Assembly (NCBI RefSeq): GCF_023952475.1
Contig: NZ_JALHRX010000001.1
Location: 558,001 to 622,000 of the forward strand
Source: Cupriavidus sp. WGlv3
GTDB taxonomy: Bacteria > Pseudomonadota > Gammaproteobacteria > Burkholderiales > Burkholderiaceae
DNA length: 64,000 nt
Direction of reading: 5' to 3'
Below are positions 47,542-55,493 of this stretch, piece after piece; the first letter of the stretch is position 1; each line of letters starts with the position of its first letter. The notes under the pieces are model-generated. The model made no database searches, was not told the origin of the DNA, and saw only the letters and a program-made list of their open reading frames with translations. The position numbers and the translations under genes are program-made.

Positions 47542-47587
47542 GAGCTGCCTTTTGTTCCGGCCTGGACGTTGCGGATAGAATGCGTGC

Positions 47588-48442
47588 ATGACTTCCGCCG
47601 CCAAACCCACCGCCCCCGTCGACCACGACACCCCGCGCAAGCTCGAAGAAGGCCACCGCGACTACGTCGCGGCGCTGGCGCGCGGCTTGGCGGTGATCCA
47701 GGCGTTTACCGAAACCACGCCGGAAATGACGCTCAGCGAAGTCGCCCAGGCCACCGGCATGACGCCCGCCAGCGCGCGCCGTGCCTTGCTGACGCTGCAG
47801 GCGCTGGGCTACATCGGCGCCAACGGGCGGCGCTTCGTGCTGCTGCCCAAGGTCCTGTCGCTGGGTGCCGCCTTCCTCAGCTCGATGAACCTGCGCGACA
47901 TCGTCCAGCCCTTCCTGCAGGAAGTGGCCGAGCGCTTCCGCGACTCGGTCTCGCTCGCCATCCTCGACGGCGACAGCGTGGTCTACCTGGCGCATGTGCC
48001 CAGCCAACGGCGCATCGCGTTCCGCGCCTCGGTCGGCTACCGGCTGCCGGTGCATTGCACCTCGCTCGGCCTCGCCTTGCTGGCCCATGCGCCCAAGGCC
48101 CAGCAGAACAAGGTCCTGGACCAGGCACCGTTCCAGAAATTCACGCCGAAGACGCTCAGCGATGCGGATGCGCTGCGCGCGGCGCTGGCACGCACGCTCG
48201 AACAGGGCTATGCGGTCCAGGAAGGCCAGCTCGAACTCAACGTCCTGTCGATCGCCGTGCCCGTGCGCGATCCGCAGCAGCGCGTGATCGCCGCCATCAA
48301 CTGCTCCACCGAGACCGAGCGCACCAGCCCCGAAGAGCTGGTCGCGACACGGCTGCCGGCACTGCGCGAAGCAGCCGCGATGATCGAGGCCGCGATCCGG
48401 CGGGCACCCACGCTGGCGCATTCGATCCTGGCGGCTTCCTGA
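47588..48442 (+). CDS. IclR-family transcriptional regulator (PcaR/PcaU-like)
   Basis: A 284-residue IclR-type regulator with an N-terminal winged HTH (about 25-85, MTLSEVAQATGMTPASARRALLTLQALG) and a C-terminal effector domain (about 100-275). The central region reads RDIVQPFLQEVAERFRDSVSLA. Close relatives (PcaR, PcaU, PobR) sense aromatic acids or ring-cleavage products. It sits between the two arms of the catabolic island and probably controls both. Confidence 0.92.
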   Translation: MTSAAKPTAPVDHDTPRKLEEGHRDYVAALARGLAVIQAFTETTPEMTLSEVAQATGMTPASARRALLTLQALGYIGANGRRFVLLPKVLSLGAAFLSSMNLRDIVQPFLQEVAERFRDSVSLAILDGDSVVYLAHVPSQRRIAFRASVGYRLPVHCTSLGLALLAHAPKAQQNKVLDQAPFQKFTPKTLSDADALRAALARTLEQGYAVQEGQLELNVLSIAVPVRDPQQRVIAAINCSTETERTSPEELVATRLPALREAAAMIEAAIRRAPTLAHSILAAS

Positions 48443-48467
48443 GCGACGCACGCCTTAGCCCACCACC

Positions 48468-49307
48468 TCAGGCCGCCACCTCTGGCTCGATCGCCACATC
48501 CAGCGTCAGCAACTGGTAGCCGTCACGCTGCGGATTGGGCCCCACCTCGACGATATGGTCATTAATGGTCGAGAAGATGCAGTCGACCGGGTTGGCGGGG
48601 TCGCCCTTGAAATAGATCTGCGACGTCAGCGTGCGGTATCCCGGCTGCACCACCCGGTAATGGATATGCGGTGCGCGCTGGCGGTTGCGGCCCAGGCGCC
48701 GCATCAGCACGCCGACCTCGGTGTCCTCGCGCCCGATGATGTAGCCGCCCGGCCGCACCGTGAAGATCTGGAAGCCGCCTTCCGCATCGCAGCGCAGCTT
48801 GCCGCGCAGGTTGTCTTCGGACTGGGCGTCGTCTTCGTTCTCGTAGCGCCCGAACTGGTTGGGCTGCCACACGATCAGCGTCGCGCCCGGCACCGGCTGG
48901 CCCGTGCGCGCATCCAGCACGCGCCCGCGCACCTCGAGCCGCTGCCCGGGCTCGTCCGCCGTCGCCAGGTGGCAGGGGTTGCTGCCTTCGGCGACCTGGT
49001 CCTTGGGGAACGGGCCGGTCACGTTCTGCGGCGTTGCTTGGTCGCCGGTGCGCGCCAGGTCCAGCGCGCGCATGGTCAGGCCCATCATGTCGCACAGCAT
49101 GATCAGCTCGTCCTGCGCGGACACCCGGCCCAGCCAGGCGGCAATGCGATAGAGCTGCGCGTCGGTCAGCTGCAGCTCGTCGAGCATGGCGTGGAAATGC
49201 CGTAGCGCCACGCCGAATTGTGCTTGCAGGGTAGCGTCCGAGCCGGGCGCGCCGGGGCACATGGCGTCCAGCGCGCGCTGCAGCGTGTAGTTGTCCTGGG
49301 TGCTCAT
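48468..49307 (-). CDS. Intradiol ring-cleavage dioxygenase (catechol/hydroxyquinol 1,2-dioxygenase family)
   Basis: A 279-residue non-haem Fe(III) dioxygenase. An N-terminal helical dimerisation domain (about 1-95) precedes the catalytic beta-sandwich. The expected Fe ligands are Y155 (GRYENE), Y189 (RPGGYI), H214 and H216 (APHIHY). It should cleave a catechol-like ring between the hydroxyls to a muconate. Residues near the first Tyr (QPNQFGRYENEDD) differ from typical catechol and hydroxyquinol enzymes as I recall them. GGAGACAAGG precedes ATG 49307. Confidence 0.9.
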   Translation of the reverse strand: MSTQDNYTLQRALDAMCPGAPGSDATLQAQFGVALRHFHAMLDELQLTDAQLYRIAAWLGRVSAQDELIMLCDMMGLTMRALDLARTGDQATPQNVTGPFPKDQVAEGSNPCHLATADEPGQRLEVRGRVLDARTGQPVPGATLIVWQPNQFGRYENEDDAQSEDNLRGKLRCDAEGGFQIFTVRPGGYIIGREDTEVGVLMRRLGRNRQRAPHIHYRVVQPGYRTLTSQIYFKGDPANPVDCIFSTINDHIVEVGPNPQRDGYQLLTLDVAIEPEVAA

Positions 49308-49327
49308 CCTTGTCTCCATAATTCTGA

Positions 49328-50974
49328 TTATTGGCTGGCGCCCGACAGGTCGATCGCGCGCGCCAGCAAGGTCCGGTCGGCCTTCAGCTTGTGCTTGGCG
49401 GGCTTGTGCGTCGGCGTGTGAGGAATCGCCTCGACGGTGGCGATATAACGCGGCAGCTTGTGCACGGCCAGGCGGGCGCGCGCCCACGCGAGCAGCTCCG
49501 CCGCATCGGCCGACTGGCCCGGGCGGAACTGCACCGCCAGCAGGATTTCTTCCTCGCCTAGCTCCGCCGGCACGCCGATGGCCGCCGCTTCTTCCACTGC
49601 CGGGTGTTCGCCGAAGATGCGGTCGAGCTCGGCACCCGACACGTTCTCGCCCTTGCGCCGGATCACATCCTTCTTGCGTGCGACAAAGACGTAGTAGCCG
49701 TCCTCGTCCTGGCGCACCAGGTCGCCGGTGGCGAACCAGCCGTCGCGGAACGCCGCCTCGGTCTGCACCGGGTCGCGGTAGTAGCCTTGCATCAGCGTGG
49801 GCGTGCGGATCAGCAATTCGCCCTCGCCGCCAGGAACCACTTCGCCGCCCTCGTCATCGACGATGCGGGCCTGCGGCAGCGGCACCGCCGGATCCGGATG
49901 CGGCGAGATCAGGCCCATGGTGCCGAGCTTGTGCGGGCCGTCGAACGGATTGGCGATCACGCCCGGGATTTCCGTCATGCCATAGCATTCGATCAGGCGC
50001 GGCACGTGGAACTCGTGCTTCATCACGCGCACCATTTCCCCGGTCTGCGGCGCGATAAACATCTTGGTGATGCGGTGGCCGGGCACGAACTCGGCCCGCG
50101 GGCGCCGGGCCAGGATGCTGCCCGCCGCCGCCACCAGGTTCACCTCCGTCGCGCCGGTCTCGGCGGCAAAGCGCCAGAACGACGACGCCGAGAACCTGCG
50201 CATCAGCACCAGGCAGCCGCCGCATGCCAGCGCCCCGCCCACCGAATACATCAGCGCATTGATATGGAACAGCGGCATCACGCACATCACGCGCTCGTCG
50301 GGCTGCAACTGCAACCGGCCGACGAAGGCTTCGGCGGTCAGCACGTAGCCGCGGTGGCTGTGCATCGCACCCTTGGGGAAGCCCGTCGTGCCGGAGGTGT
50401 AGATGATCAGCGCGGTGTCCCGGTCGCTGCCGTGGGCGGCAAGTTCATCGGCAAATTCATTGGTGTCCGCCGCCATCGACTGCTCCAGCGTCGGCACGCC
50501 ATGGTCGCCGGACTCGTTGGCGCGCAGCCAGACTTCGCCGCCGAGCGCGCGGACGATGGCCGCGCCGGTTTCCAGCGTGGCCGGCGCGCATACCAGCCCG
50601 CACACCTGCGCATGCTCGAACACGTACAGCGCCTCGTCCAGACGGTATTCCGGGTTGGCCGGCACCATGGTCGCGCCCAGGCGCGCCAGCGCGAACATCA
50701 GCACGACCGTGGACGGATGGTTGGGGGACAGCACACCGACGCGGTCGCCGCGGCGCACGTGCATGGCCTGCGCCAGCCATTGTGCGGCCTGCGCGATCCG
50801 GGCCTCGAGTTCGCGATAGCTCCAGGTCTCGCCCTCGAACAGCAATGCCGGCTTGTCCGGATGCGCCGCCACGCGGGCCGCAAGGAAACCGGTCAGCGTG
50901 AAGTCGTGCGCCGGGTACTGCCTGAGCACGTCGAGCGGCGCCATCGTGCCGATGTGGGTGGCGGGCGCGTTCAT
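49328..50974 (-). CDS. AMP-forming acyl-CoA synthetase
   Basis: A 548-residue ANL-superfamily ligase that activates a carboxylate as acyl-CoA. The P-loop is IIYTSGTTGFPKGAM, followed by the ECYGMTEI and WFATGDLV motifs and the C-terminal Lys region (HTPTHKPAKHKLK). Substrate is unknown. It overlaps the citryl-CoA-lyase-like gene by 4 bp, so the product of one probably feeds the other. Confidence 0.92.
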   Translation of the reverse strand: MNAPATHIGTMAPLDVLRQYPAHDFTLTGFLAARVAAHPDKPALLFEGETWSYRELEARIAQAAQWLAQAMHVRRGDRVGVLSPNHPSTVVLMFALARLGATMVPANPEYRLDEALYVFEHAQVCGLVCAPATLETGAAIVRALGGEVWLRANESGDHGVPTLEQSMAADTNEFADELAAHGSDRDTALIIYTSGTTGFPKGAMHSHRGYVLTAEAFVGRLQLQPDERVMCVMPLFHINALMYSVGGALACGGCLVLMRRFSASSFWRFAAETGATEVNLVAAAGSILARRPRAEFVPGHRITKMFIAPQTGEMVRVMKHEFHVPRLIECYGMTEIPGVIANPFDGPHKLGTMGLISPHPDPAVPLPQARIVDDEGGEVVPGGEGELLIRTPTLMQGYYRDPVQTEAAFRDGWFATGDLVRQDEDGYYVFVARKKDVIRRKGENVSGAELDRIFGEHPAVEEAAAIGVPAELGEEEILLAVQFRPGQSADAAELLAWARARLAVHKLPRYIATVEAIPHTPTHKPAKHKLKADRTLLARAIDLSGASQ

Positions 50975-51768
50975 GATGCTTGCGCCGGCGCGGCGCTGTA
51001 GGCGATGGCGTGTTCGGCGGCATCGGCCAGGATGAAGCCGATCGGCTGGCGGCGTTCCTCCTGCAAGTGGGCGATCAGGCTGGCCACGCGCGCCAGCAGC
51101 GGCACGCCCTTGAGCGCGGTGGCGGGATAGCCTGCGTCCAGCAGGACAGCGGGGATCGCGCCCGAAACATTGAGCGGGAGGGGCTTGCTGTAGTGCTCGG
51201 GCACGGCGGCGGCGACCGCTTCCAGCGCGGCCACGTGATCACCGGCGATGTCCAGTTCACGCGCAACGGCCAGCAGCCGGTGCGCGCGCGGATCCCCCAG
51301 CTTGTGCGTCGGATGGCCAAAGCCGGGCAGCGGCTTGCGCGCCTGGCGCACCGCCCGGACTACGGAGTTCGCGCTCTCGGCCAGCGTGCCGTGTTCTCGC
51401 CCGGCGAGCACTTCCGCCAGCAAGTGGCCCGCGCTTTCCGATGCGCCCAGGATCACCGAGCCGCAACCCAGCACGCCAGCCGCCACCGCGCCCTGCAACG
51501 CATCCGGCGCGGCGGCCAGCGTCATGCGCGCGGCCTGCACCGAGGGGACCAGGCCATGCTCCGCGATCGCGACGAGGCAGGCATCGGTGATCGCCACCAG
51601 CTTTGCGTCAGGCTCGCGGCCGATCAGCAGGAACAGGAAGTAGGCAGTGAAGCCGGTCTTGCCGATCAAAGCCTCGCTCAGGTCTTTCCCATGTACCGAC
51701 ACGCCGTGGATGTCCACCTGCGCGATGCTGGTCTGCCCGGCTGCCCGGGGGTGTATCGTCTCCGCCAC
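50971..51768 (-). CDS. Citrate-synthase-fold lyase (citryl-CoA lyase-like)
   Basis: A 265-residue short member of the citrate synthase superfamily. The catalytic block GFGHPTHKLGDPRA (149-162) corresponds to GFGHRVYK-DPRA of citrate synthase, with a catalytic-type His at 152. Short stand-alone members cleave citryl-CoA-like thioesters to acetyl-CoA and a keto acid. It starts at GTG 51768 with GGAG 5 bp upstream. It heads the operon with the acyl-CoA ligase and dioxygenase. Confidence 0.85.
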   Translation of the reverse strand: MAETIHPRAAGQTSIAQVDIHGVSVHGKDLSEALIGKTGFTAYFLFLLIGREPDAKLVAITDACLVAIAEHGLVPSVQAARMTLAAAPDALQGAVAAGVLGCGSVILGASESAGHLLAEVLAGREHGTLAESANSVVRAVRQARKPLPGFGHPTHKLGDPRAHRLLAVARELDIAGDHVAALEAVAAAVPEHYSKPLPLNVSGAIPAVLLDAGYPATALKGVPLLARVASLIAHLQEERRQPIGFILADAAEHAIAYSAAPAQAS

Positions 51769-51781
51769 GTCGTCTCCATTT

Positions 51782-51796
51782 TTGCGCTGTGCGCAA
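51782..51796. promoter_or_regulatory. Palindrome TTGCGC-TGT-GCGCAA near the lyase-ligase-dioxygenase promoter
   Basis: A perfect 6-3-6 inverted repeat placed at about +13 to +27 from the predicted start and 14 bp before GTG 51768. A regulator binding here would block transcription. It differs from the leuC-iclR repeat, so a different protein may be involved. Confidence 0.5.
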
Positions 51797-51816
51797 TATA
51801 ATGCGATATACGAATT

Positions 51817-51845
51817 ATTTTAGGTGGAGGTGCGGAGCTCCGCAA
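51817..51845 (-). promoter_or_regulatory. Sigma-70 promoter for the lyase-ligase-dioxygenase operon
   Basis: On the minus strand TTGCGG, 17 bases, TAAAAT, about 50-75 bp upstream of GTG 51768. The -10 is one base from consensus and the -35 is weak. Confidence 0.5.
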
Positions 51846-51919
51846 GAACGGTAAACCCGCACCCGCCCTCATCATGTGCGGCCGGCACTGCCCTTCGGCG
51901 TGCAGGACCGGCATGCCGT

Positions 51920-52225
51920 TCAGGCGCCATCCGTGAACAGGTCCGCATTGCCAATCTTTGCGAGGGCGCCGTCGGTAAACAGACCCACCTGGCGCACCGC
52001 GCCGTCGGTGAACGGATCCATTTGCCGCGCGCCATCCGTGAACGGATCGGCCTTGCGCACGGCAATCCGGCGAAACTGCTCGTCAGCCAGGCGGCCCGAC
52101 TGCGAACGCTGCAGTGCCTCGGCGACATGCCCACCGTTTGTGTAGACCTCGGGGGCGCGCACCGCGGCTTGCGCCCCGGCCGCCATCACTACCGTCAGCG
52201 CTGCGCCAATCGATGCTTTTTTCAT
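51920..52225 (-). CDS. Small secreted protein with FTDGA repeats
   Basis: A 101-residue protein with a signal peptide (MKKASIGAALTVVMAAGAQA). Its second half holds four FTDGA repeats in units of 11-16 residues: DPFTDGA, DPFTDGA, GLFTDGA and a final DLFTDGA that ends the protein. No known domain is visible; I recall similar repeats in uncharacterised Burkholderiales proteins. AGGAG lies 9 bp upstream of ATG 52225. The mature protein is basic-acidic mixed and probably periplasmic or secreted. Confidence 0.82.
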   Translation of the reverse strand: MKKASIGAALTVVMAAGAQAAVRAPEVYTNGGHVAEALQRSQSGRLADEQFRRIAVRKADPFTDGARQMDPFTDGAVRQVGLFTDGALAKIGNADLFTDGA

Positions 52226-52454
52226 CACATGCTCCTTTTCCATTGAGAAGAACCTCGTGTCCGGCGGGGCCCATGCCGCGCGCCTCTCACGATCCAACTA
52301 TAGTTAAACCGTACCGTATGGTACTAGAATTGTTAGAGTGTGTTTATCAAATTCTTTGAAGAAATGGCCGTCGGCCTGGCGGCCGCTTGGAGCGCGCATG
52401 CATTTGGTAGACTGCGCGGGGCGACAGCGCCCCCTTGTCATTCCCGGCTACCCG

Positions 52455-53141
52455 ATGGCATCACCCGCAAGCAATACCGACACCCCTTCGCACCGCCCGC
52501 CCCAGCGCATGACGCGCCGTGGCGAAGAGAAGCGCGCCCTGATCCTGAGCACCGCCGCCGACATGTTTCTCGAGCATGGCTACGACGGCGTCAGCCTCGA
52601 CGACATCGTCAAGGCGTGCGGGGGCTCCAAGACCAACGTCTACAGCTATTTCGGCGGCAAGGACGGTTTGTTCGTGGCGGTGGTGGAACGGCTGTGCGAC
52701 CGCTTCCTGGAAAAGACCGAGAAGGGCGTGGATGTGTCGCACTGCGATGCGGCGCAGGGGCTCGGCAAGATCGCGCACAGCTTCCTGCAGTCGTTGCTGG
52801 AGGAACGCCACCTGGCGTTCCTGCGGCTGATCTTCGCGGAATCGCGGCGCTTTCCCGCGTTGGGTAACGCCTGGTATACGCGCGGTCCGGCGGCGACCTG
52901 CGCCTATGTGGCGGCGTTCCTTGGCAGCCAGCAGGCCAAAGGCACGCGGCTCTCGGCCAGTCCCGAGGTCAGCGCCAGGCTGTTCCATGGCATGGTGCTG
53001 GCCAGCGTGCTGCACCGTACGCTGGCCACCGGCATCCGTCCGGACGATGCAGAGATCGATGCGCTGGTGCGTGACGCCATTGCGGTGATCGTGCCGGCGG
53101 TCGATGCCGCCACGCCATCGACTGAACGGCGCAAGCGATAG
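52455..53141 (+). CDS. TetR-family transcriptional regulator
   Basis: A 228-residue regulator. The N-terminal TetR HTH is GYDGVSLDDIVKACGGSKTNVYSYFG (as two parts) following MTRRGEEKRALILSTAADMFLEHG. The C-terminal ligand domain resembles AcrR/TetR_C group members (EERHLAFLRLIFAESRRFPAL). ATG 52455 is chosen; ATG at 52510-region MTRRGEE would give a shorter protein. It is divergent from the FTDGA gene and faces the barrel gene. Confidence 0.88.
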   Translation: MASPASNTDTPSHRPPQRMTRRGEEKRALILSTAADMFLEHGYDGVSLDDIVKACGGSKTNVYSYFGGKDGLFVAVVERLCDRFLEKTEKGVDVSHCDAAQGLGKIAHSFLQSLLEERHLAFLRLIFAESRRFPALGNAWYTRGPAATCAYVAAFLGSQQAKGTRLSASPEVSARLFHGMVLASVLHRTLATGIRPDDAEIDALVRDAIAVIVPAVDAATPSTERRKR

Positions 53142-53193
53142 CGCCAGCCGCAGAGGGTAGCCAGGGACTGACTCGGCTCGCGTGCAGGGAACG

Positions 53194-54153
53194 CTAGAAA
53201 CTCGCGGCGAGCCCGAACGACACCCCCGAGACGCCATTCCCGAAGACGTAGCGCACCACCGCGCGGATCCGGGTCACGAACACTTCGTGGGCGCTGGTGT
53301 CGAGTTCCAGGCCGGTGCCCAGCGTGGTGAGGTAGTTGAACCCCAGCGCCCCGGCCTGGTTGCCGAGGTAATGCGAGTGCGACAGCTCCAGCACGTAGCG
53401 CACCGGCCGGTCGAGCGCGCGCAGTCCGGTTGGCGCGCGCCAGCGCGCGTACAGGCTGGCGGTCTGCGCGACGGACGAGGCCTCCAGGCCGGACGAGTCG
53501 CCGAAGCTGCGCAGGTAGATGTTGGTATAGCGCAGTTCCACGTCGATATCGCGGTTGTCGCGGTGGCTTTCCCAGTCGAGCATCACCGATCCGCCCAGGC
53601 CATAGGCATTCATGACGCCGTCGTCGAGGAAGGCGATGTCGCGCTCGGTCTTGTGCTCGACCGCGAACTGGGCGATGGACAGGTCGCTGGCGACGCGGCC
53701 GAGCGAAGCGTTGAAGATGGGGCGGAACACCAGCTCCTTGCTGGGGATCAGCGGAAAATCCCAGCCGACGCCAACGGTGCCGGCGAAGGTGTTCCACTTG
53801 GCCGGCAGCTTGCGGGATTCCACCCCGTTGGAGGCGACAAAGGCGGGGTCGTAGCGGTTGTAGGCGATCGACCCTTCCAGATAGAGCGGAAACGACTGGC
53901 TCAGCGTAAAGCCCCCGCCGAGCTGCCACAGGGTCAGGTCGGGGTTGTCGGTGCTGGCACTGCTGATCGAAAGCGAGCTGGACGCCAGGTCCGGTACCAC
54001 CGCAAACGACATCAGCGTCAGCACCGCACTGGCGTGCTTCTGCACATTGGTGCCGACCACGCGAAACGCCGGCTCCGTCTGCGCCAGCGCGGGCTCCGGC
54101 GCGGCCGCAAGGCCGGCCAGCAACATCAACACCAGGGGGCCTTGCGCTCGCAT
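53194..54153 (-). CDS. Outer-membrane beta-barrel protein
   Basis: A 319-residue exported protein with a signal peptide (LVLMLLAGLAAAPEPALAQ). Alternating hydrophobic and polar strands run through the sequence, and it ends in Phe (SFGLAASF), the C-terminal beta-signal for the BAM machine. It resembles autotransporter-like solitary barrels, but no family is certain. AGGGA 5 bp before ATG 54153 supports this start over two upstream in-frame ATGs. Confidence 0.8.
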   Translation of the reverse strand: MRAQGPLVLMLLAGLAAAPEPALAQTEPAFRVVGTNVQKHASAVLTLMSFAVVPDLASSSLSISSASTDNPDLTLWQLGGGFTLSQSFPLYLEGSIAYNRYDPAFVASNGVESRKLPAKWNTFAGTVGVGWDFPLIPSKELVFRPIFNASLGRVASDLSIAQFAVEHKTERDIAFLDDGVMNAYGLGGSVMLDWESHRDNRDIDVELRYTNIYLRSFGDSSGLEASSVAQTASLYARWRAPTGLRALDRPVRYVLELSHSHYLGNQAGALGFNYLTTLGTGLELDTSAHEVFVTRIRAVVRYVFGNGVSGVSFGLAASF

Positions 54154-54536
54154 CGATTCCCTCATCCGGTCCTGGGCCATTCCACGCTACGACAGCATCG
54201 TGACAACAGCGTCATCGGCAGCTGGTCCAGGCTGGCGGACCGCGGCGTCACGCTTCCTGCGGGCCATGGTGGCGGAAGTGCCGCGTCCGCAGAAGTGAAT
54301 CTTCTTGCCGCGGAATTAAAGGAAATGAAAGATGCCTTAAACCGGTGTGCGCGGCCGCGACTGCGCGCTTGTAGGAGCAATTCCGGCGTCTCATCGGCGC
54401 CTGCCCGACAGCGCCACGCCGGGCTGCTGCCTAGACTGGCCTTGTCGCCGCAGGCCCGCCAGGCGGGCATGTGCGGCATACGGCGCGCCGGGCCCCGACC
54501 GGCCGGCGCTTCCGACCCTAACCCTGGAGGTATTCC

Positions 54537-54932
54537 ATGGATCCGAAACAAGCCGCTCGCCATACCCGAATCGCCAGCGTGATTGCGGCAGGCCTGGCAG
54601 GCCTCAGCTGCGCCGCGTCCATCGCACAGACCGCCACGCCTGCCACCCCCGCCACGCCGGCAACCCCTGCAACGCCTGCCGTGCCGGCCACCGCGGCCAG
54701 CCCCGCCGGCCCCGGCGCCGCGCCCGGCGTGACCCAGATCCAGCCGCCGAAGGACCCGCTGGTCGAGCGCCGCGAGGCACGCCGCGAGGCCGCCGCCGAA
54801 TACAAGGCGAAGAAAAAGGCCGCCAAGGGCGAATACAAGGACGAAGTCGGCGCTGCCAAGCAGGAACGCAAGGTCGAGAACAAGGCGGCGGACGCAGCGG
54901 CCCGCCAGGAAATGACCGCGCCCAAGCAGTGA
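54537..54932 (+). CDS. Low-complexity secreted protein with TPA repeats and charged tail
   Basis: A 131-residue protein. A signal-like segment (SVIAAGLAGLSCAASIAQ) is followed by five TPA repeats and a highly charged Lys/Glu/Arg/Ala helical tail (about 75-131). GGAGG precedes ATG 54537. No domain is recognised. The composition suggests an extended, periplasmic or cell-surface protein. Confidence 0.75.
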   Translation: MDPKQAARHTRIASVIAAGLAGLSCAASIAQTATPATPATPATPATPAVPATAASPAGPGAAPGVTQIQPPKDPLVERREARREAAAEYKAKKKAAKGEYKDEVGAAKQERKVENKAADAAARQEMTAPKQ

Positions 54933-54967
54933 CGCAGCGGTCGCGGCGCTCACCGCCGCACCAATGC

Positions 54968-54991
54968 AAACGGGCCCCGCGGGGCCCGTTT
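54968..54991. terminator. Bidirectional terminator between the TPA-repeat gene and arsR
   Basis: A perfect 24-bp palindrome (arm AAACGGGCCCCG) with A and T ends on both strands, in the 66-bp gap between two convergent genes. It would terminate from both sides. Confidence 0.8.
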
Positions 54992-54998
54992 AGCCGTG

Positions 54999-55286
54999 TC
55001 AGTCGGCCAGTCCGCTGGCGTCGATATAGCCCAGCGCTTCGGTGACCGCGCGCCGCGCCTTCAGCACGTAGCAGACCCGCCGCTCCTGGATCGACAGCGC
55101 CAGGACGTCGGCCTGCACCAGCTCCGAGAACACATGGCCGGCGCGCCCCAGGCTCAGTCGCGCCACCTGCGCCAGGTCGGTGGCCGGCAGCCCGGCCTCG
55201 CCGGCTTCGAGCAGCGCGCGGCAGATGCGGATGCGTGCAGGTTCGGTCATCAGCGCCAGCGTCAGGGTACTTTCCTGGGTCTCCAT
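54999..55286 (-). CDS. ArsR-family transcriptional regulator
   Basis: A 95-residue winged-helix protein of the ArsR/SmtB type (ALMTEPARIRICRALLEAGEAGLPATDLAQ, then a recognition helix and wing). It has Cys residues (ICR, VCYVL) but no classical CxC metal motif, so the inducer is unclear. GAGG precedes ATG 55286. No target gene is obvious; the molybdenum hydroxylase follows downstream on the same strand. Confidence 0.82.
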   Translation of the reverse strand: METQESTLTLALMTEPARIRICRALLEAGEAGLPATDLAQVARLSLGRAGHVFSELVQADVLALSIQERRVCYVLKARRAVTEALGYIDASGLAD

Positions 55287-55493
55287 GATCACACCTCGGT
55301 CTCCGGGCACGGCACCCGGGCCGGGCGATACGCGGCGGCGGGGGCGATGCGGGGGTCACTCTTTGCCGCGCAGCGTGGCGCGCGCGGTTTTCCCCGTTCT
55401 ACGCGGCTCGCCCCGCAAAGGCAATAGGTGCTGCCACGGCCGGGCGGACACTGGCGCGATTACAACAGCGCCATGCTGCCCGGCCGGCCGCGC

